Positions 1-9,800 are shown, numbered from the stretch's first letter. The stretch: 64,000 bases of DNA from Agapetus fuscipes (GCA_951799405.1 OX637339.1:16616001-16680000), one strand, 5' to 3'. Made by a program: numbers and translations. The notes: generated by a model from the sequence alone, not told the origin.

Positions 1-43
1 TATTATAATTTGTTGATTTAAAAAATGTAATTTGTTGTGTATG

Positions 44-300
44 TTCCTTGACTTATAGGTTGGTATGCGGCTGACCACCCATGCAGTGGAAAGTGGTTCA
101 CTTTGCCAATGTCACCTCTGTTTCAAGAAAGGTCGGCAAGAGTCGCAGGGTGTATGTTCAATTGAGATTGTGGTTTTATATTTTAGGTCCACGTGCGGCA
201 TGTGTGAGCGCGAAACTATGCGTGTCTGCTTGTGGGAATGCATTTAATATGAATCTTAAATAATACATGTCTTTGCAACTTTGATTTAGATAAGATTTAG
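44..300 (+). mobile_element. Repeat A, near full-length copy
   Basis: Reference description of the family. It starts at TTCCTTGACTTATAGG, has GGTTCACTTTGCC near base 65, a short stem-loop (CCCTG-TTT-CAGGG in most copies) near base 105, a GCGCGAA block near base 190, and ends TTTGCAACTTAGATT followed by a variable AGATT or ATAGATT tail. It has no terminal inverted repeats and no coding capacity. Here the lead-in at 1-43 matches the 3' UTR of the associated LINE seen at 8903-9072, so this copy is probably longer and cut by the window edge. Confidence 0.85.
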
Positions 301-640
301 AAGGCCTACCTTCACGTGAAGCAAAATTAACACACATATGCCCCATTTTTATACATTTTCATCTCTATGTTAATTTCTGTATTTTTTCGTTCATTAACGT
401 TCTGGCGAAATGCAATATCACATAACGTGAAACATTCACGTGCGTGGAAGAGGAGCAATCAAAAGGGACTTAGTGGGAGGGATTACGTCAGAGCACACAC
501 ACACACACGTAGACGTGTATGTTCACGCACGTGTGTGGGTCACATGACTTGTGTAAAGGCCGCGGTCAGCCAATGACAAAGCTGAACTGACCCCTTGAAC
601 TTATTCCAAACATCTGGCAGATTGTTTTAAAGTTAACACG
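301..640. other. Unassigned stretch
   Basis: No gene seen. It holds a short AC run near 497-512 and CpG-containing DNA. The open frame at 367-576 has no recognisable domain. Confidence 0.5.
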
Positions 641-1465
641 CTTTTAAGGCTCTGTTATACCCTAAATCTGCCGTTTTTGTTTCTAACACTTTGTCAACGA
701 CGTTACCATGTTGAAAGTACCGGTCCTCATCAGATCACCGAAGTTAAGCAACATTGGGCGCGGATGCAACTTGGATGGTTGACCGCTAGGTACACCGCGT
801 GTTGTTGGCATTTCTTGGACCGGTCCGTACTCTAGTGGCAACACTTTGGACTCGTAAATGGGAGGTTGTGGATTCGAATCCCGGCGGAGCCCAAAAAATA
901 TATCATTCATATTTCGTAATGTGCTCTTCGCTGGTTTGAAAAATTCATAAACCATTACCAAAGAGCGGTCACTGAAAGGTGCATCCAACCTTTCAACAAC
1001 TGGGTCTTGCTTGAGAATTGGCGCTTTCTACAGCGACAAACAAGCAGGGGCTCTTGAGGTGTGATACACACAAAAACAGCGCTCATCAAATAACTCATCC
1101 TAGTATTAGTACATTATGGTCTTAGCAAAAGAGTTACAGTAATGAAAAAAATCAAGCATGTTTATGATTTTTTCATCTTAATTATAAAGTTTGTACAAAA
1201 TATACATCTTAAGAATTGCGACCACAATAAAATATTTAAAAAAAAATTTTTTTTCACATTTTCAGCTACTTTTTCGTGTGTGGTATATTTAAGTTTTTTT
1301 TTAATTACAGAACTAGGTATCCGAGTACCTACATTGTTTAGTGATATATCGGAACATTTTTTTGTATAATGTCAAGATTTTTTGAGTAATTATGGAAAAA
1401 CTGAAACTACCTAATGAATTTAATTTTAATGAAATCAAAGAACACACTCACTACTTATGATGTCA
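641..1465 (+). mobile_element. Repeat B, split by a SINE
   Basis: The blocks at about 641-692 and 1113-1465 belong together. The junction sequence (cactttatggtcttagc) is uninterrupted in the reverse copy at 4548-4924 and in the centre of the TA-flanked MITEs at 26.4, 28.2 and 44.3 kb. SINE-1 sits between them. Repeat B is a longer relative of those MITEs. No open frame of note. Confidence 0.65.
693..1112 (+). mobile_element. SINE-1, composite 5S rRNA plus tRNA head
   Basis: Bases 693-810 are a 118-nt 5S rRNA-like sequence with the conserved GATCACCGAAGTTAAGCA block and complementary ends (gtcaacgac, gttgttggc). Bases 811-894 are a tRNA-like head with an A box (disturbed here; tagtccagtgg in other copies) and B box GGATTCGAATCC. 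The body has TTCATAAACC, GACAAACAAG and CTCTTGAGGTGTGATACACA, then an ATT-type tail. Both internal polymerase III promoters are recognisable. This is a compound SINE, not a 5S gene. Confidence 0.85.
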
Positions 1466-1838
1466 CTAAGCCTTGGTAAAACAGCTTGGAGAATACGGCA
1501 ATAAGTACTTCATCCTGATGCTATTATTATTGTAGAAGTAAGAGTGTTAAGATTTTGGGCACCAGGTCGCAACAAGTGTTGGGGGTAGCACGGGACTAAC
1601 AAGGACTCTTTAATTAAAAACCGTAGGAGCCGTTACTAAGCGCACGCACGCCGCGTAGAGTTGGGCGTGATTAAATACTGCTACACGACTGTGATTAAAC
1701 ATGATACTGGGATTACGCGTCCAGACGGAGGGCAGCCTTAATGGGGGGGCAGCCTTAACGTGCACACCACCCTTAAATCCTTTTTTATATTGAAAAATCA
1801 AATGTTGAAATTTTTTTGTAATAGGCTTCTGAAATGTA
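1466..1838. other. Unassigned stretch
   Basis: Includes a GC-richer patch at 1620-1780 with a short direct repeat (ggcagccttaa) near 1733-1758. No domain is recognised on either strand. Confidence 0.4.
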
Positions 1839-1876
1839 TTCCTTGACTTATACGTTGGTATGAGGCTGCCCACCCA
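1839..1876 (+). mobile_element. Repeat A, 5' fragment
   Basis: Only the first 38 bases of the family remain (through ggctgcccaccc). They run straight into the 19-bp minisatellite. Confidence 0.7.
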
Positions 1877-2080
1877 AATATCTCGCTGATTCTCAAATAT
1901 CTCGCTAAATTCCCAAATATCTTGCTGATTCCCAAATATCTCGCTGATTCCCAAATATCTTGCCAATTCCCAAATATCTCGCTGATTCCCAAATATCTTG
2001 CCAATTCCCAAATATCTCGCTGATTCCCAAATATCTCGCTGATTCACAAATATCTCGCTGATTTCCAAATATCTCGCTGA
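1877..2080. repeat. 19-bp minisatellite
   Basis: About ten head-to-tail units of cccaaatatctcgctgatt with a few substitutions (ctcgctg/cttgctg/cttgcca) and length variants. The period is not a multiple of three and lacks frequent stops, so it produces long minus-strand open frames of RDIWE/ARYLGISEIFG-like repeats that are not genes. Confidence 0.9.
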
Positions 2081-2182
2081 TATAATCAAACCAGTCATCC
2101 TCGGCAAATAAAGCCTAACACTGCGCTCGGCAGAAACCGGAGCCAAATCAAAGATTGAAGTACCGATAAGATGAGTTAACAC

Positions 2183-2335
2183 AATGTTTGGAGAGCGTGC
2201 ATTTAAAGTTGCTGGTCCTCTGACCTGGAACCTCCTGCCACATCATGTGAGAGAGCTAGAGGACCATGGAAAGTTCCGGAATGCACTGAAGACAACCAAA
2301 TTTCTGGCATCATTTGCACAAGCACTCGTGGAGTG
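2183..2335 (+). mobile_element. CR1/L2-like LINE, C-terminal RT fragment
   Basis: A 50-codon open stretch ending in TGA contains FGERAF, GPLTWNLLP and a basic C-terminus (FRNALKTTKF). This is the pattern at the end of CR1/L2-type LINE ORF2 proteins (FGDRAFSxAGPxxWNxLP). Everything upstream in ORF2 is missing. Confidence 0.75.
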
Positions 2336-2381
2336 ACTACATCACGAAACTGCGCTGTAAAGTAATCATCAACTCATAATT

Positions 2382-2582
2382 TATAATCTAAGATGCAAAG
2401 ATATATTAACATTTGATGCTCTTATCAAATGCATGCCCACAAACAAACACGTGCAGTTCGCGCTTACAAATGCTGAATGTGTACTTACAAATAAAATCCA
2501 AACCTCAAATGAAACCATTGCAAAGTGAACCATTTTTACAGTATGGGTGGTCAGTCTCATACCAACCTATAAGTCAAGGAAT
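2382..2582 (-). mobile_element. Repeat A, internally deleted
   Basis: Both ends are present (ataatctaagatgc, gtcaaggaat). The hairpin region is lost by a deletion joining ctcaaatgaa to the GGTTCACTTTGC block. Confidence 0.85.
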
Positions 2583-3016
2583 AAAAATAATCAATAAAAT
2601 AATTAAAAACTTTCGAAATAAGCTGGTATCAGAATTTATTTAGTTGTATCAGGGTTGTCCGAAATATCCCTAAATCCCAATCTAATACAAATCCCCATAC
2701 TAAAATAGAACAATGATTCCACGAGAATAGAATGGCCGGACTATCTCAAGTACTAGCATATGGAACCCGAGCAGGGTTACCACCCTGTGTCTATTGTTCG
2801 CAAATCCCCGTGTGGGATATTTAAACGTCATATCCCGGGATTTGCAGGATCATAAACAGGGTTGTGCATTGTTTTAATAATGGTAATATTTGGGAAAAAG
2901 ATTAAAACGTAAGTAAATATAAACGGTCGCAGCATAATGGTTAACGCTTTAGACTTTAAACCAGAAGGTAGACAGTTTGATTCTCATGACATCCATTATT
3001 TTCGAATAAACGTTGG
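2583..3016. other. Unassigned stretch
   Basis: AT-rich. Bases 2925-2990 (ggtcgcagcataatggttaacgc, tttgattctc) look like a weak tRNA-type head with degraded boxes. Otherwise nothing is seen. Confidence 0.4.
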
Positions 3017-3342
3017 AAAACGCAACTAAGCTACACATAATATAGTGTAACTTCTTGCCTGCGTTATCCTCGAAGGGGTCACATGTGGCGATTAGGAACT
3101 TATTTATTTTTACGGATAAGGGGGACGGGCCTCACACCAACCACTTCCATTGAAGTGGGGGTTTCCCAGCTCCAGTGGGGGCTGGTTCTTATTTCTTGTG
3201 AAGGCTGAGTTAGCCTTGCCGATATTTGGGTTTGAAATAACACCGAAACAGGAGATCATTTCTAACACCCTCGGTGGGGATTGGACCCTTGCTATCAGCA
3301 TAGAATGCAAGCATTCTACAACTGAGCTATCGACTGGACTTT
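3017..3342 (-). mobile_element. SINE-2 copy
   Basis: Family description, read on the minus strand: tRNA-like head with A box TAGCTCAGTTGGTAGAG (degraded here) and B box GGTTCGAATCCC; then GTCAGAAATGATTT, AAATAAAATACCGGCAAGG, TTTACTCAGCCTTCAC, a C/G-rich arm (ACTTCAACTGAAGTGG, itself a small hairpin), and a 3' end GAAGTTACACTATATGTGTA followed by GTTGCG units. In this copy the B box is damaged (gtccaatcccc). Confidence 0.8.
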
Positions 3343-3355
3343 TTTTGTGTGTATA

Positions 3356-3603
3356 TCCCTTGACTTATAGGTTGGTATGCGGCTGACCACCCATGCTGTA
3401 AAAATGTTCCACTTTGCCAATTTCACTCCTGCTGTAGGGAAGGTCGGCAAAAGTTCCAGGGCTTTTGTTCATTTCAGGTGTGGTTTTTTAATTGTAAGGA
3501 CACATGCAGTATTTGTAAGCGAGAACTAACATGTGTTTGTTTGTTAACTTGTATTTAATATGAACCTTAAATCTTAACATATCTTTGCAATTTAGACTAT
3601 ATT
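3356..3603 (+). mobile_element. Repeat A copy
   Basis: Begins at tcccttgacttatagg and ends ctttgcaatttagac. The hairpin has changed to cctgctgtaggg. It abuts the head of the preceding SINE-2. Confidence 0.85.
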
Positions 3604-3642
3604 CTTAAGTTTTAGGTTGGAATAACGGTCTCTTGACATAAT

Positions 3643-3802
3643 ATTTACAATAATTATAACTACACAGTTTTTTTTTTATCGTATATTAAACGAGAACTTA
3701 CATTGTTCTCGACGCTTTGTTAGCGACGTAGTTAACGTTTTCAGGAGACACCCTCTCTGCACGGCGACTTAGGTTGAACTGTGTAGTTATAATTATTGTA
3801 AA
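3643..3802. mobile_element. Palindromic MITE (foldback)
   Basis: Arms of about 26 bp at 3643-3669 and 3777-3802 (tttacaataattataac and its complement) enclose a core with ttctcgacgctttgttagcg and ttcaggagacaccc. The same core, without these arms, interrupts the SINE-2 at 54.9 kb. Confidence 0.75.
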
Positions 3803-4187
3803 TTAGATTATATTATTTTAGCCCACCATGTCCCTCAGTGTCTTTTTTTTTTTTTTTTTTTAGAATCAACAATTCGTTTAAAGTTAATTTGATTCTCATA
3901 TTCATTCATTCATATTTAAAATCGTACAGATCTTTTTCCCCCCAAAAATAACAAGGTGATTTTATTTTTAACTCTGACAATAAGGGAGCCTAATTAAAAT
4001 TCCAACTTCTAATAAAAAGTTACTAACGATGGAAAGTAAAAGTGTGATGCCGGCTATTAGTGATGACCCTGCGCTCACCCGAGGCTCAAAAGTTAGCGTG
4101 TGCTAAAACCACAGATCACGGAATATATGGCTAAAACTTTTACTTGTTAACGGTCAGATGTGTGTATTAAAATAGGTTCGAATATAA
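3803..4187. other. Unassigned stretch
   Basis: Poly-T at about 3842-3862, otherwise AT-rich single-copy-looking DNA. No gene. Confidence 0.4.
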
Positions 4188-4487
4188 CGCAACGCAACGC
4201 AACTAAGTTACACATACAGTGTAACTTTTTGCCGCGTTATCCCCGAAGGGGTCGCATGTGGCGAGTTGAACCTATTTATTTTTACAGGTTAGGGGAGGTT
4301 TCCCAGCTCCCGAGTGTGCTGGTACTCATTTCTTGTGAAGGCTGAGTAAACCTTGCCGGTATTTTATTTTGGGGATTAAAATAAACAACGAAACGGAAAA
4401 TCATTTCTGACACCCTCGGTGGGATTCGAACCCGAGCTTTCGGCATGGAATGCAAGCACTCTACCACCTGAGCTATCGACCGGACTG
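4188..4487 (-). mobile_element. SINE-2 copy with intact boxes
   Basis: On the minus strand the A box (tcgatagctcaggtggtag) and B box (GGTTCGAATCCC) are intact. The 3' end is followed by a gttgcgttgcgttgcgtt tail, the clearest example of the tail repeat of this family. Confidence 0.85.
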
Positions 4488-4547
4488 TAATATAACATGA
4501 GAATATTCCAGGATATGTATGTGAAGGAACTACAAGTTCATCGCAAC

Positions 4548-4924
4548 TGTGTTCTTTGATTTAATCAAAATTTAATTCATTAAGCAGTTTCAGTTTTTTC
4601 CATGTTTACTCAAAAACTATTGACATTTTAAAAAAATTGTTCCGATGCGTCACTAAACAATGTATAGTTCTGTCATTAAAAAGAAAAATAATATTTCCAA
4701 AATATAGCACACACGAAAAAGTAGCTATGAATGTGAAAAAAACGTGTTTTTTTAAATATTTTTTTGTGGTGGCAATTCTTTAGTTATACATTTTGTTCAA
4801 ACTTTATAATTAAGCTAAAAAATTAAGAAACATGCTTGATTTTTTTCATTACTGGAGCTCTTTTGCTAAGACCATAAAGTGTAAGAAACAAAAACGGCCG
4901 ATTTACGGTATAAAAGAGCCTTAA
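4548..4924 (-). mobile_element. Repeat B, reverse copy without the SINE
   Basis: Reverse complement of the repeat B blocks at 641-692 and 1113-1465, running unbroken through cataaagtgtaagaaac. It gives the pre-insertion state of the locus invaded by SINE-1 at 693. Confidence 0.7.
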
Positions 4925-5078
4925 AGGGTCGCATGCGTCGAGTGGAACCTCTTTATTTTTACAGACAAGAGGGCAGGGCCAGCTCCCAAAGGGGTTGATA
5001 CTCATTATTTGTGGAGGCTGAGTAAACTTAGCGGGTACTTTATATTGGGTTTGAAATAAACAACGAGACAGGATTTTG
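4925..5078 (-). mobile_element. SINE-2 fragment
   Basis: Middle portion only (gggtcgcatgcgtcgagtgg to ttgggtttgaaataaac). Head and 3' end are missing. Confidence 0.7.
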
Positions 5079-5113
5079 ACAATTATATTAATTTTTAAAA
5101 CTGAACAATTTCA

Positions 5114-5368
5114 AATCTAATCTAATCTAAGCTGCAAAGATATATATCATTTAAGATTTATATTAAAATGCATTCCCACAAGCAGACATGTATAATTTCG
5201 CGCTAACACATGCCACCTGTGGACCTACAATATAAAAACCCAATCTCAAATGAACATAAGCTCTGCAACTCTTGCCGTCCTTCCCTGAAACAGGGGTGAC
5301 ATTGGCAACGTGAACCATTTTTTACAGTATGGGTGGTCAGCCTCATACCAACCTATCAGTCAAGGAAT
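5114..5368 (-). mobile_element. Repeat A copy
   Basis: Complete, with a (aatct)3 tail complement at 5114-5130 and the hairpin intact (ccctgaaacaggg). Confidence 0.9.
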
Positions 5369-5482
5369 AGTTCAACCCAGCGACGAGCATATTTGAAAAA
5401 AATTTTTCCTTGTAATCAGTTGGGAGTTGAACCCACGGCCTTTCGATTACGAATCCGTAGCATTAGCCACTTGGCTAAAAAC
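5369..5482 (-). mobile_element. SINE-1 relative with a different tRNA-like head
   Basis: Body portion ttcaacccagcgacgagc as in SINE-1, but the head reads (minus strand) TAGCCAAGTGGCTAATGC and GTGGGTTCAACTCCCA around ATTCGTAATC. This resembles a threonine-type tRNA rather than the usual SINE-1 head. It is probably a subfamily with a swapped head; a degenerate tRNA pseudogene is the alternative. Confidence 0.55.
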
Positions 5483-6010
5483 AGTATTTTTTACAAGAAA
5501 AAAAAGGTAAGGGAAAAATAAACCATTTTTTGAAAGATAAATAATAATACATTAAAAAACAAAAACCATTTTTCCTGAGATGTTATCACACAGTTTTCTG
5601 GCCGGGTCGGATACTCGCATCTCTATTTTTTACGTATATCTCTATTTTTTTTTTTGCGTAAGGCCGACTTATATTTTATAAGCGAGAATCAGATTTGGCT
5701 CAAATCCTCCAGGATCTGTTGGCCAAGTATAAAACAACAAAAAAACTATACCGAAAAATGTATGAAAAGTAAAACAGCGCTACTAGGGAGTGTTTTAGTT
5801 TTCATATATTTTTGGATAAAAGCTATGGGTGAGTTTAAGCGTTGAGTTGTACGCTGGGAGTACGGCAATATATCCTGGAAATACGGGAATTCCCGGGGGG
5901 CAGTTCTACCCACTTATGTCATATTCCCTTAAAGTCGGCGGGAATGGGAATGTGCAATGCTTAAGCCAGTTCAAGTGTTGAAGAATCCATTTTTTGTAAT
6001 ATTTTTTCAG
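5483..6010. other. Unassigned stretch
   Basis: AT-rich with short homopolymers. The 5654-5845 open frame has no recognisable domain. Confidence 0.4.
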
Positions 6011-6262
6011 TTCCTTAACTTATTTGTTGGTATGCGGCTGACTAAAACCGGCTGGTAAAAATGGTTTACTTTGCCAATGTCACCCCTGTTTCAGGGAAGG
6101 ACGGCTAGAGTTGCAGTGTGTATGCCCATTTGAGATTTGGGTTAATATCTTGTAGGTTCACATGCGGCATGTGCAAACGCGAACTTGTACGTGTCTGCTT
6201 GTGAGAATGCATATAATGTGAATCCCCAATGTAACATATCTTTGCAGCTTAGATTAGATTAG
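6011..6262 (+). mobile_element. Repeat A copy
   Basis: Complete copy of the cgg-type subfamily (gtatgcggctgac, ttcacatgcggc), with tail agattagattag. Confidence 0.9.
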
Positions 6263-6268
6263 TCATGC

Positions 6269-6870
6269 TCCTTGACTCATAGGTTGGTATGTGATCATCG
6301 ACCTTGTTTCTATAAAATTTGGTTCACTATTACCGATTTCAGGGAATGATGGCGAAACCTGGAGAATAAGATACAACAAAGAGCTATGTATATAACATCA
6401 ATGAGGCTTTCAGACTCATTGTGCATACAAAATTAACAGGCTGAGATGGGCCGGCGGACATGTGCAGAGAATGCCGTCTTCACGGGTACCAAAAACGGAT
6501 CCTTGAGGGACATCCGGGTGGGAAAAGAAGAGTTGGCAGACCTAGGCTGAGATGGGAGGATGAGGTGAGGAAGGACGCAAATCAACTACTGCAGGTGACA
6601 GACTAGAAAGCCGCACCGGTAGACAGGAGGAGTTGGGGGCGAAGGCTGATGGAGGCCAAGGGGAGATATGAGCTGTAGGGATATCAAATAAGGAGATTTA
6701 CCGATTACACCCCTGTGTCAGGGAAGGTTAGCAAGAGTTGCAAGGATAGTGTAAATTTTGAGTTTGAGATTTTAGCAGAATGTGTAAACGCGAAATTACA
6801 TGTGATGCTTGTGATAGTGCATGAAATACGAATATATATACATCTCCTTGCAACTTAGATTATAGATAGA
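6269..6870 (+). mobile_element. Repeat A copy split by a LINE
   Basis: Parts at 6269-6338 and 6698-6870. The flanking direct repeat TTACCGATT (6330-6338, 6698-6706) is the target duplication of the inserted LINE. It lies head to tail with the preceding copy. Confidence 0.8.
6339..6697 (+). mobile_element. 5'-truncated LINE with RT C-terminus
   Basis: Decayed frame with the motif series GHVQRM, ILEGHPGGKRRVGRPRLRWE, RRSWGRRLMEAKGRYEL and stop. This is the C-terminal tail common to many insect LINE ORF2 proteins. At least one in-frame stop and a frameshift are present. It is bounded by the 9-bp duplication TTACCGATT. Confidence 0.75.
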
Positions 6871-7525
6871 TGTTCGTTCTAGGTAAAAACGTGGCACAAA
6901 ACAGTACTCCGAGTATACAACCTTCATTAAGTCTTCATTGCGTTAATATAAAAAATATATATTAAGGTTTCTGTAAGATTTTGCATACATTTTTCTTTAC
7001 ACACAATCCTGGGGAACTAACGCAATGTTTTATACCTAATCGGAGTACAGATTGCACAAGCTTAAAAGTATCAGATACAAACTACCCACAGTTAAGTCGA
7101 CTTCACAACTAGTGATACAAAAAAAAAACGTCAAAGATGAAAAAACACAGGCAAACTGGTGAGGGTTCTACGACAAATCGTACACAGACCTGTCTTCAGA
7201 CTGCTCGGCCATATACAAATCGGTCATGCGACAGTTCGGTCAAAGACAACTCGGCCACACGTAACTCCACAGACACATTGGTCATGGACAATTCGGTGAC
7301 ACAGGTGTTTGTCCACATGACTCATCGGTCATTGACATTTGAGTCACACAAAATAAATCACCACCTGCAAGTTTTTTCATTTTTTGTTTGTGATGAAGCT
7401 GTCGGTGGGCCTGCCTATGTTGTCTGTAATCAAAATGTCGTTGACTGAACAGTCATGTGACCAATGTCGCTGTGAACGAATTATCTGTGGCCGAATGGTC
7501 TGTGGTCGAGTTGTCTTTGATCTGT

Positions 7526-7932
7526 AATCTTAGTTGCAAATATATGTTACATTTGTCAGTGTTATGGCTGAGGGGGTAAAGGCGCGTGTTCGACTAGCGT
7601 ATTTGGAACAGAATAACGTTGGTTCGACTCTTGGGACCATAAATTCGAACCTGGTTCAACATATACCATTGCATGCACACAAGCTTCTGCTTTCGCATGA
7701 AGACAACTGGCCAAGCAAAAAGGTTGATGAATTGCATTTCTTTCCACGAATCTATGTATTTATAAAAAAAAAACATATTAAATATATTCCCAACTTATTA
7801 CATAAAAACCCAATCTCAAATGAACATAAGCCCTGCAATTGTAACCGACCTTCCCTGAAATAGGGGTGGCAAAGTGAGCCATTTTCTACAATATGGATGG
7901 TCAGCCTCATACCAACCTACAAATGAAAGAAT
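7526..7932 (-). mobile_element. Repeat A copy split by a SINE
   Basis: Tail end at 7526-7556 and the remainder at 7797-7932, separated by the tRNA-derived element. Confidence 0.7.
7557..7796 (+). mobile_element. SINE-3, leucine/serine-type tRNA-derived
   Basis: TGGCTGAGGGGGTAAAGGC fits an A box with the long D loop of class II tRNAs, and GGTTCGACTCTTGGGACC fits a B box, about 45 nt further on. The body contains gcatgcacacaagcttctgc and caaaaaggttgatgaattgc and ends in an A-rich tail. A related body is at 13340-13510. Confidence 0.6.
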
Positions 7933-7939
7933 CGTCTGT

Positions 7940-8163
7940 GACCGAAAAGTCGCGAGAGACAACCGAAAAAGTATGGAGTGATCAGACTGAGGAGACTGTG
8001 AAAGAATGCTAGGAACAAAGTGAGCGTAAAAGAAGAAAATGCATGAAAAAGGTGATGGATATGAATAAATTGAAAGAGGTATGATGGGATAGGAAGAAAT
8101 GGATGCAGCTCTGCAGAGGCTCTGGCCACCCCTAGCGGAATGGCGGCAGAGTTACAGTTACAA
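7940..8163 (+). mobile_element. LINE (GHVERM type) 3' fragment
   Basis: Matches the C-terminal coding end (VWSDQ, KRRKCMKKVMDMN, KKW) and the stop plus CCACCCCTAGCGGAATGGCG of the copy at 31868-32166. It has in-frame stops and ends in gttacagttaca, the tail repeat of this LINE family. Confidence 0.8.
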
Positions 8164-8240
8164 GAACTGCCGTGTGACTGATTTGTCTATGGCCGATGTT
8201 TCTGTGGACGTTTTATCTTTGACCGATTTCCCGTGACACG

Positions 8241-8570
8241 ACTGGTTGGTAGGAACGCCTTTCTACTTTGCTGTTTTATTGCGTCCCATCTCAAGAGCCG
8301 TGCGGAAGACGAATTGCTATCCAGCTACCCGGCCGCTGTTTCATCATTTTTTGTATTTTGATATCATCTTTCGCACACTTTCGCCGCAATATTTCATTTG
8401 CGAAATTTTTGAGGACCACAACAAGGGGAATGTGTGAGCTTTGAAGATTATATTGTGTGCGCTAAAATGTATACGGCAATTCTACCATCATGCCTTGTCT
8501 TGTCGTAATCAAAAATATTTTTTGGTATTTTTGGCTTCTGCTTTGTGTTTCTGATGAAAATTGTCAGTTA
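8241..8570. other. Unassigned stretch
   Basis: Contains cccatctcaagagccgtg and agctacccggccgc, also seen loosely near 25.1 kb. No gene. Confidence 0.4.
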
Positions 8571-9222
8571 ATAATCTATAACGTAAGTTGAAAAGATATC
8601 TTGGCATTGAAAACTCATATCGAATGCGTGCCCACAAACAGACACGTGTAAGTTCTAATCTAATCTAATCTAAGCTGCGAAGATATATATCATTTAAGAT
8701 TTATATTAAATGCATTCCCACAAGCAGGCATGTATAATTTCGCGCTAACACATGTGGGCCTACAATATAAAAACCCAATCTCAAATGAACATAAGCCCGG
8801 CAACTCTTGCCGTCCTTCCCTGAAACAGGGGTGACATTGGCAAAGTGAACCATTTTTTACAGTATGGGTGGTCAGCCGCATACCAACCTATAACTCAAGG
8901 AACATACATCACAAATTACATTTTTTAATCAATAAACAATAATATAAACATGGACATTAAAAAAGACTAAATCATAAAACAAATTTCACTTTAATAAACC
9001 CTAGCCGCCAACAAAACAGATCAACCGCCATTTCTTTCTATCCTTACATACTTCTTTCATTTCCTCCAGAGTCACAAATGCTTACAAATGTTAAATGTGC
9101 ATTTACAAATTCAAACTAAACCTTAAATGAACATAAACCCTGCAACTTTTGCCGACCTTCTCTGAAACAGGGGTGACATTGGCAAAGTGAACCATTTTTT
9201 ACAGTATGGGAGATCAGCCTAA
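8571..9222 (-). mobile_element. Repeat A copy interrupted by a longer repeat A/LINE copy
   Basis: Outer copy pieces at 8571-8655 and 9073-9222 join inside the GCGCGAA block. Confidence 0.8.
8656..9072 (-). mobile_element. Repeat A linked to LINE 3' UTR and RT end
   Basis: Read on the minus strand: RT C-terminal residues EEMKEVCKDRKKWRLIC (9072 down to about 9020), a 3' UTR of about 110 bp, then a full repeat A from TTCCTTGAG at 8902 to the agatt tail at 8656. This shows that repeat A is the 3' tail of a LINE related to the GHVERM family. Confidence 0.8.
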
Positions 9223-9227
9223 TAATT

Positions 9228-9482
9228 GTAGCTGCATCCTGCCGCCGTTCCACTAGGGGTGGCCGGTACCTCCGCAGATGCGCCTCCCATTTTCTCTCTC
9301 CAAGCCATTCTGTTCATACCAAACTATAAGTCTAGTACCCTATTACAATTATGTACAAGAAATAGGCTTAGCGTATTTTGTTTAAGATCGCAATGCTTTG
9401 AAGGGCATTAGTAGCTTCTACATATCTAACACCCTTCACTAATCAAGCCTCACACCAATCACTTCAGTTGAAGTGGGGGATA
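9228..9482 (-). mobile_element. LINE tail and SINE-2 scraps
   Basis: 9228-9305 is the reverse of a LINE 3' end (CCACCCCTAGTGGAACGGCG and the codons before it). 9448-9482 is a SINE-2 scrap (cacttcagttgaagtggggg). The rest up to 9553 is unassigned. Confidence 0.55.
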
Positions 9483-9553
9483 CAAAAATCTTTAAAATAC
9501 CTATTCAGTTTTGATTTAGAAATCCGAAATGGAGGCCAGTTGATATCACATGT

Positions 9554-9800
9554 CACACGTTTAATAATAAAGAGCAATAACTAAAAAAATAAGAATGTTG
9601 GGAAATCGCGTTTGAAGTTCAGACAACCAGTACAACTTGTGTGGGATGAAAAAGGCGACCGATGTTTTATCTCGGTCATATTCGTCCAAATTGAACGGCT
9701 GTCGCATTCTACATATTCTTCTCGCATTGTTCTTGCGTTTTATTACAAAATCTCGATTTTCTCAAGTTTCGAGTTATTTCTCTTTATTATTAAACGTGCG
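9554..9800. mobile_element. MITE M2, intact, 4-bp target duplication
   Basis: Terminal inverted repeats CRCACGTTTAATAATAAAG and an inner agcaataactc/gagttatttct pair, 247 bp in all, flanked by direct ATGT (9550-9553, 9801-9804). The interior matches the reverse of 31657-31867. Confidence 0.85.

Larger units (their letters stand above)
7150..8240. repeat. Foldback-like element with tandem-repeat arms, family 2
   Basis: The left part (7150-7340) has degenerate units of the type tcggtcaaagacaactcggc. The right parts (7435-7525, 7930-7975, 8165-8240) carry their complements (ggccgagttgtctttgac). A short A+T region near 7340-7420 lies between them. Repeat A, a SINE and a LINE have inserted into the right arm. 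Confidence 0.55.

Noticed and set aside
693..810. Functional 5S rRNA gene
   Set aside because: It carries substitutions and is fused to a tRNA-like head and SINE body, with a second copy of the same fusion at 38.8 kb.
1610..2182. 190-codon minus-strand open frame
   Set aside because: Most of it is translation of the 19-bp minisatellite and the rest has no domain.
4423..4487. tRNA gene (also 37290-37352, 46880-46945, 51650-51715)
   Set aside because: A and B boxes are good but each lies in a SINE and the acceptor stem does not close.
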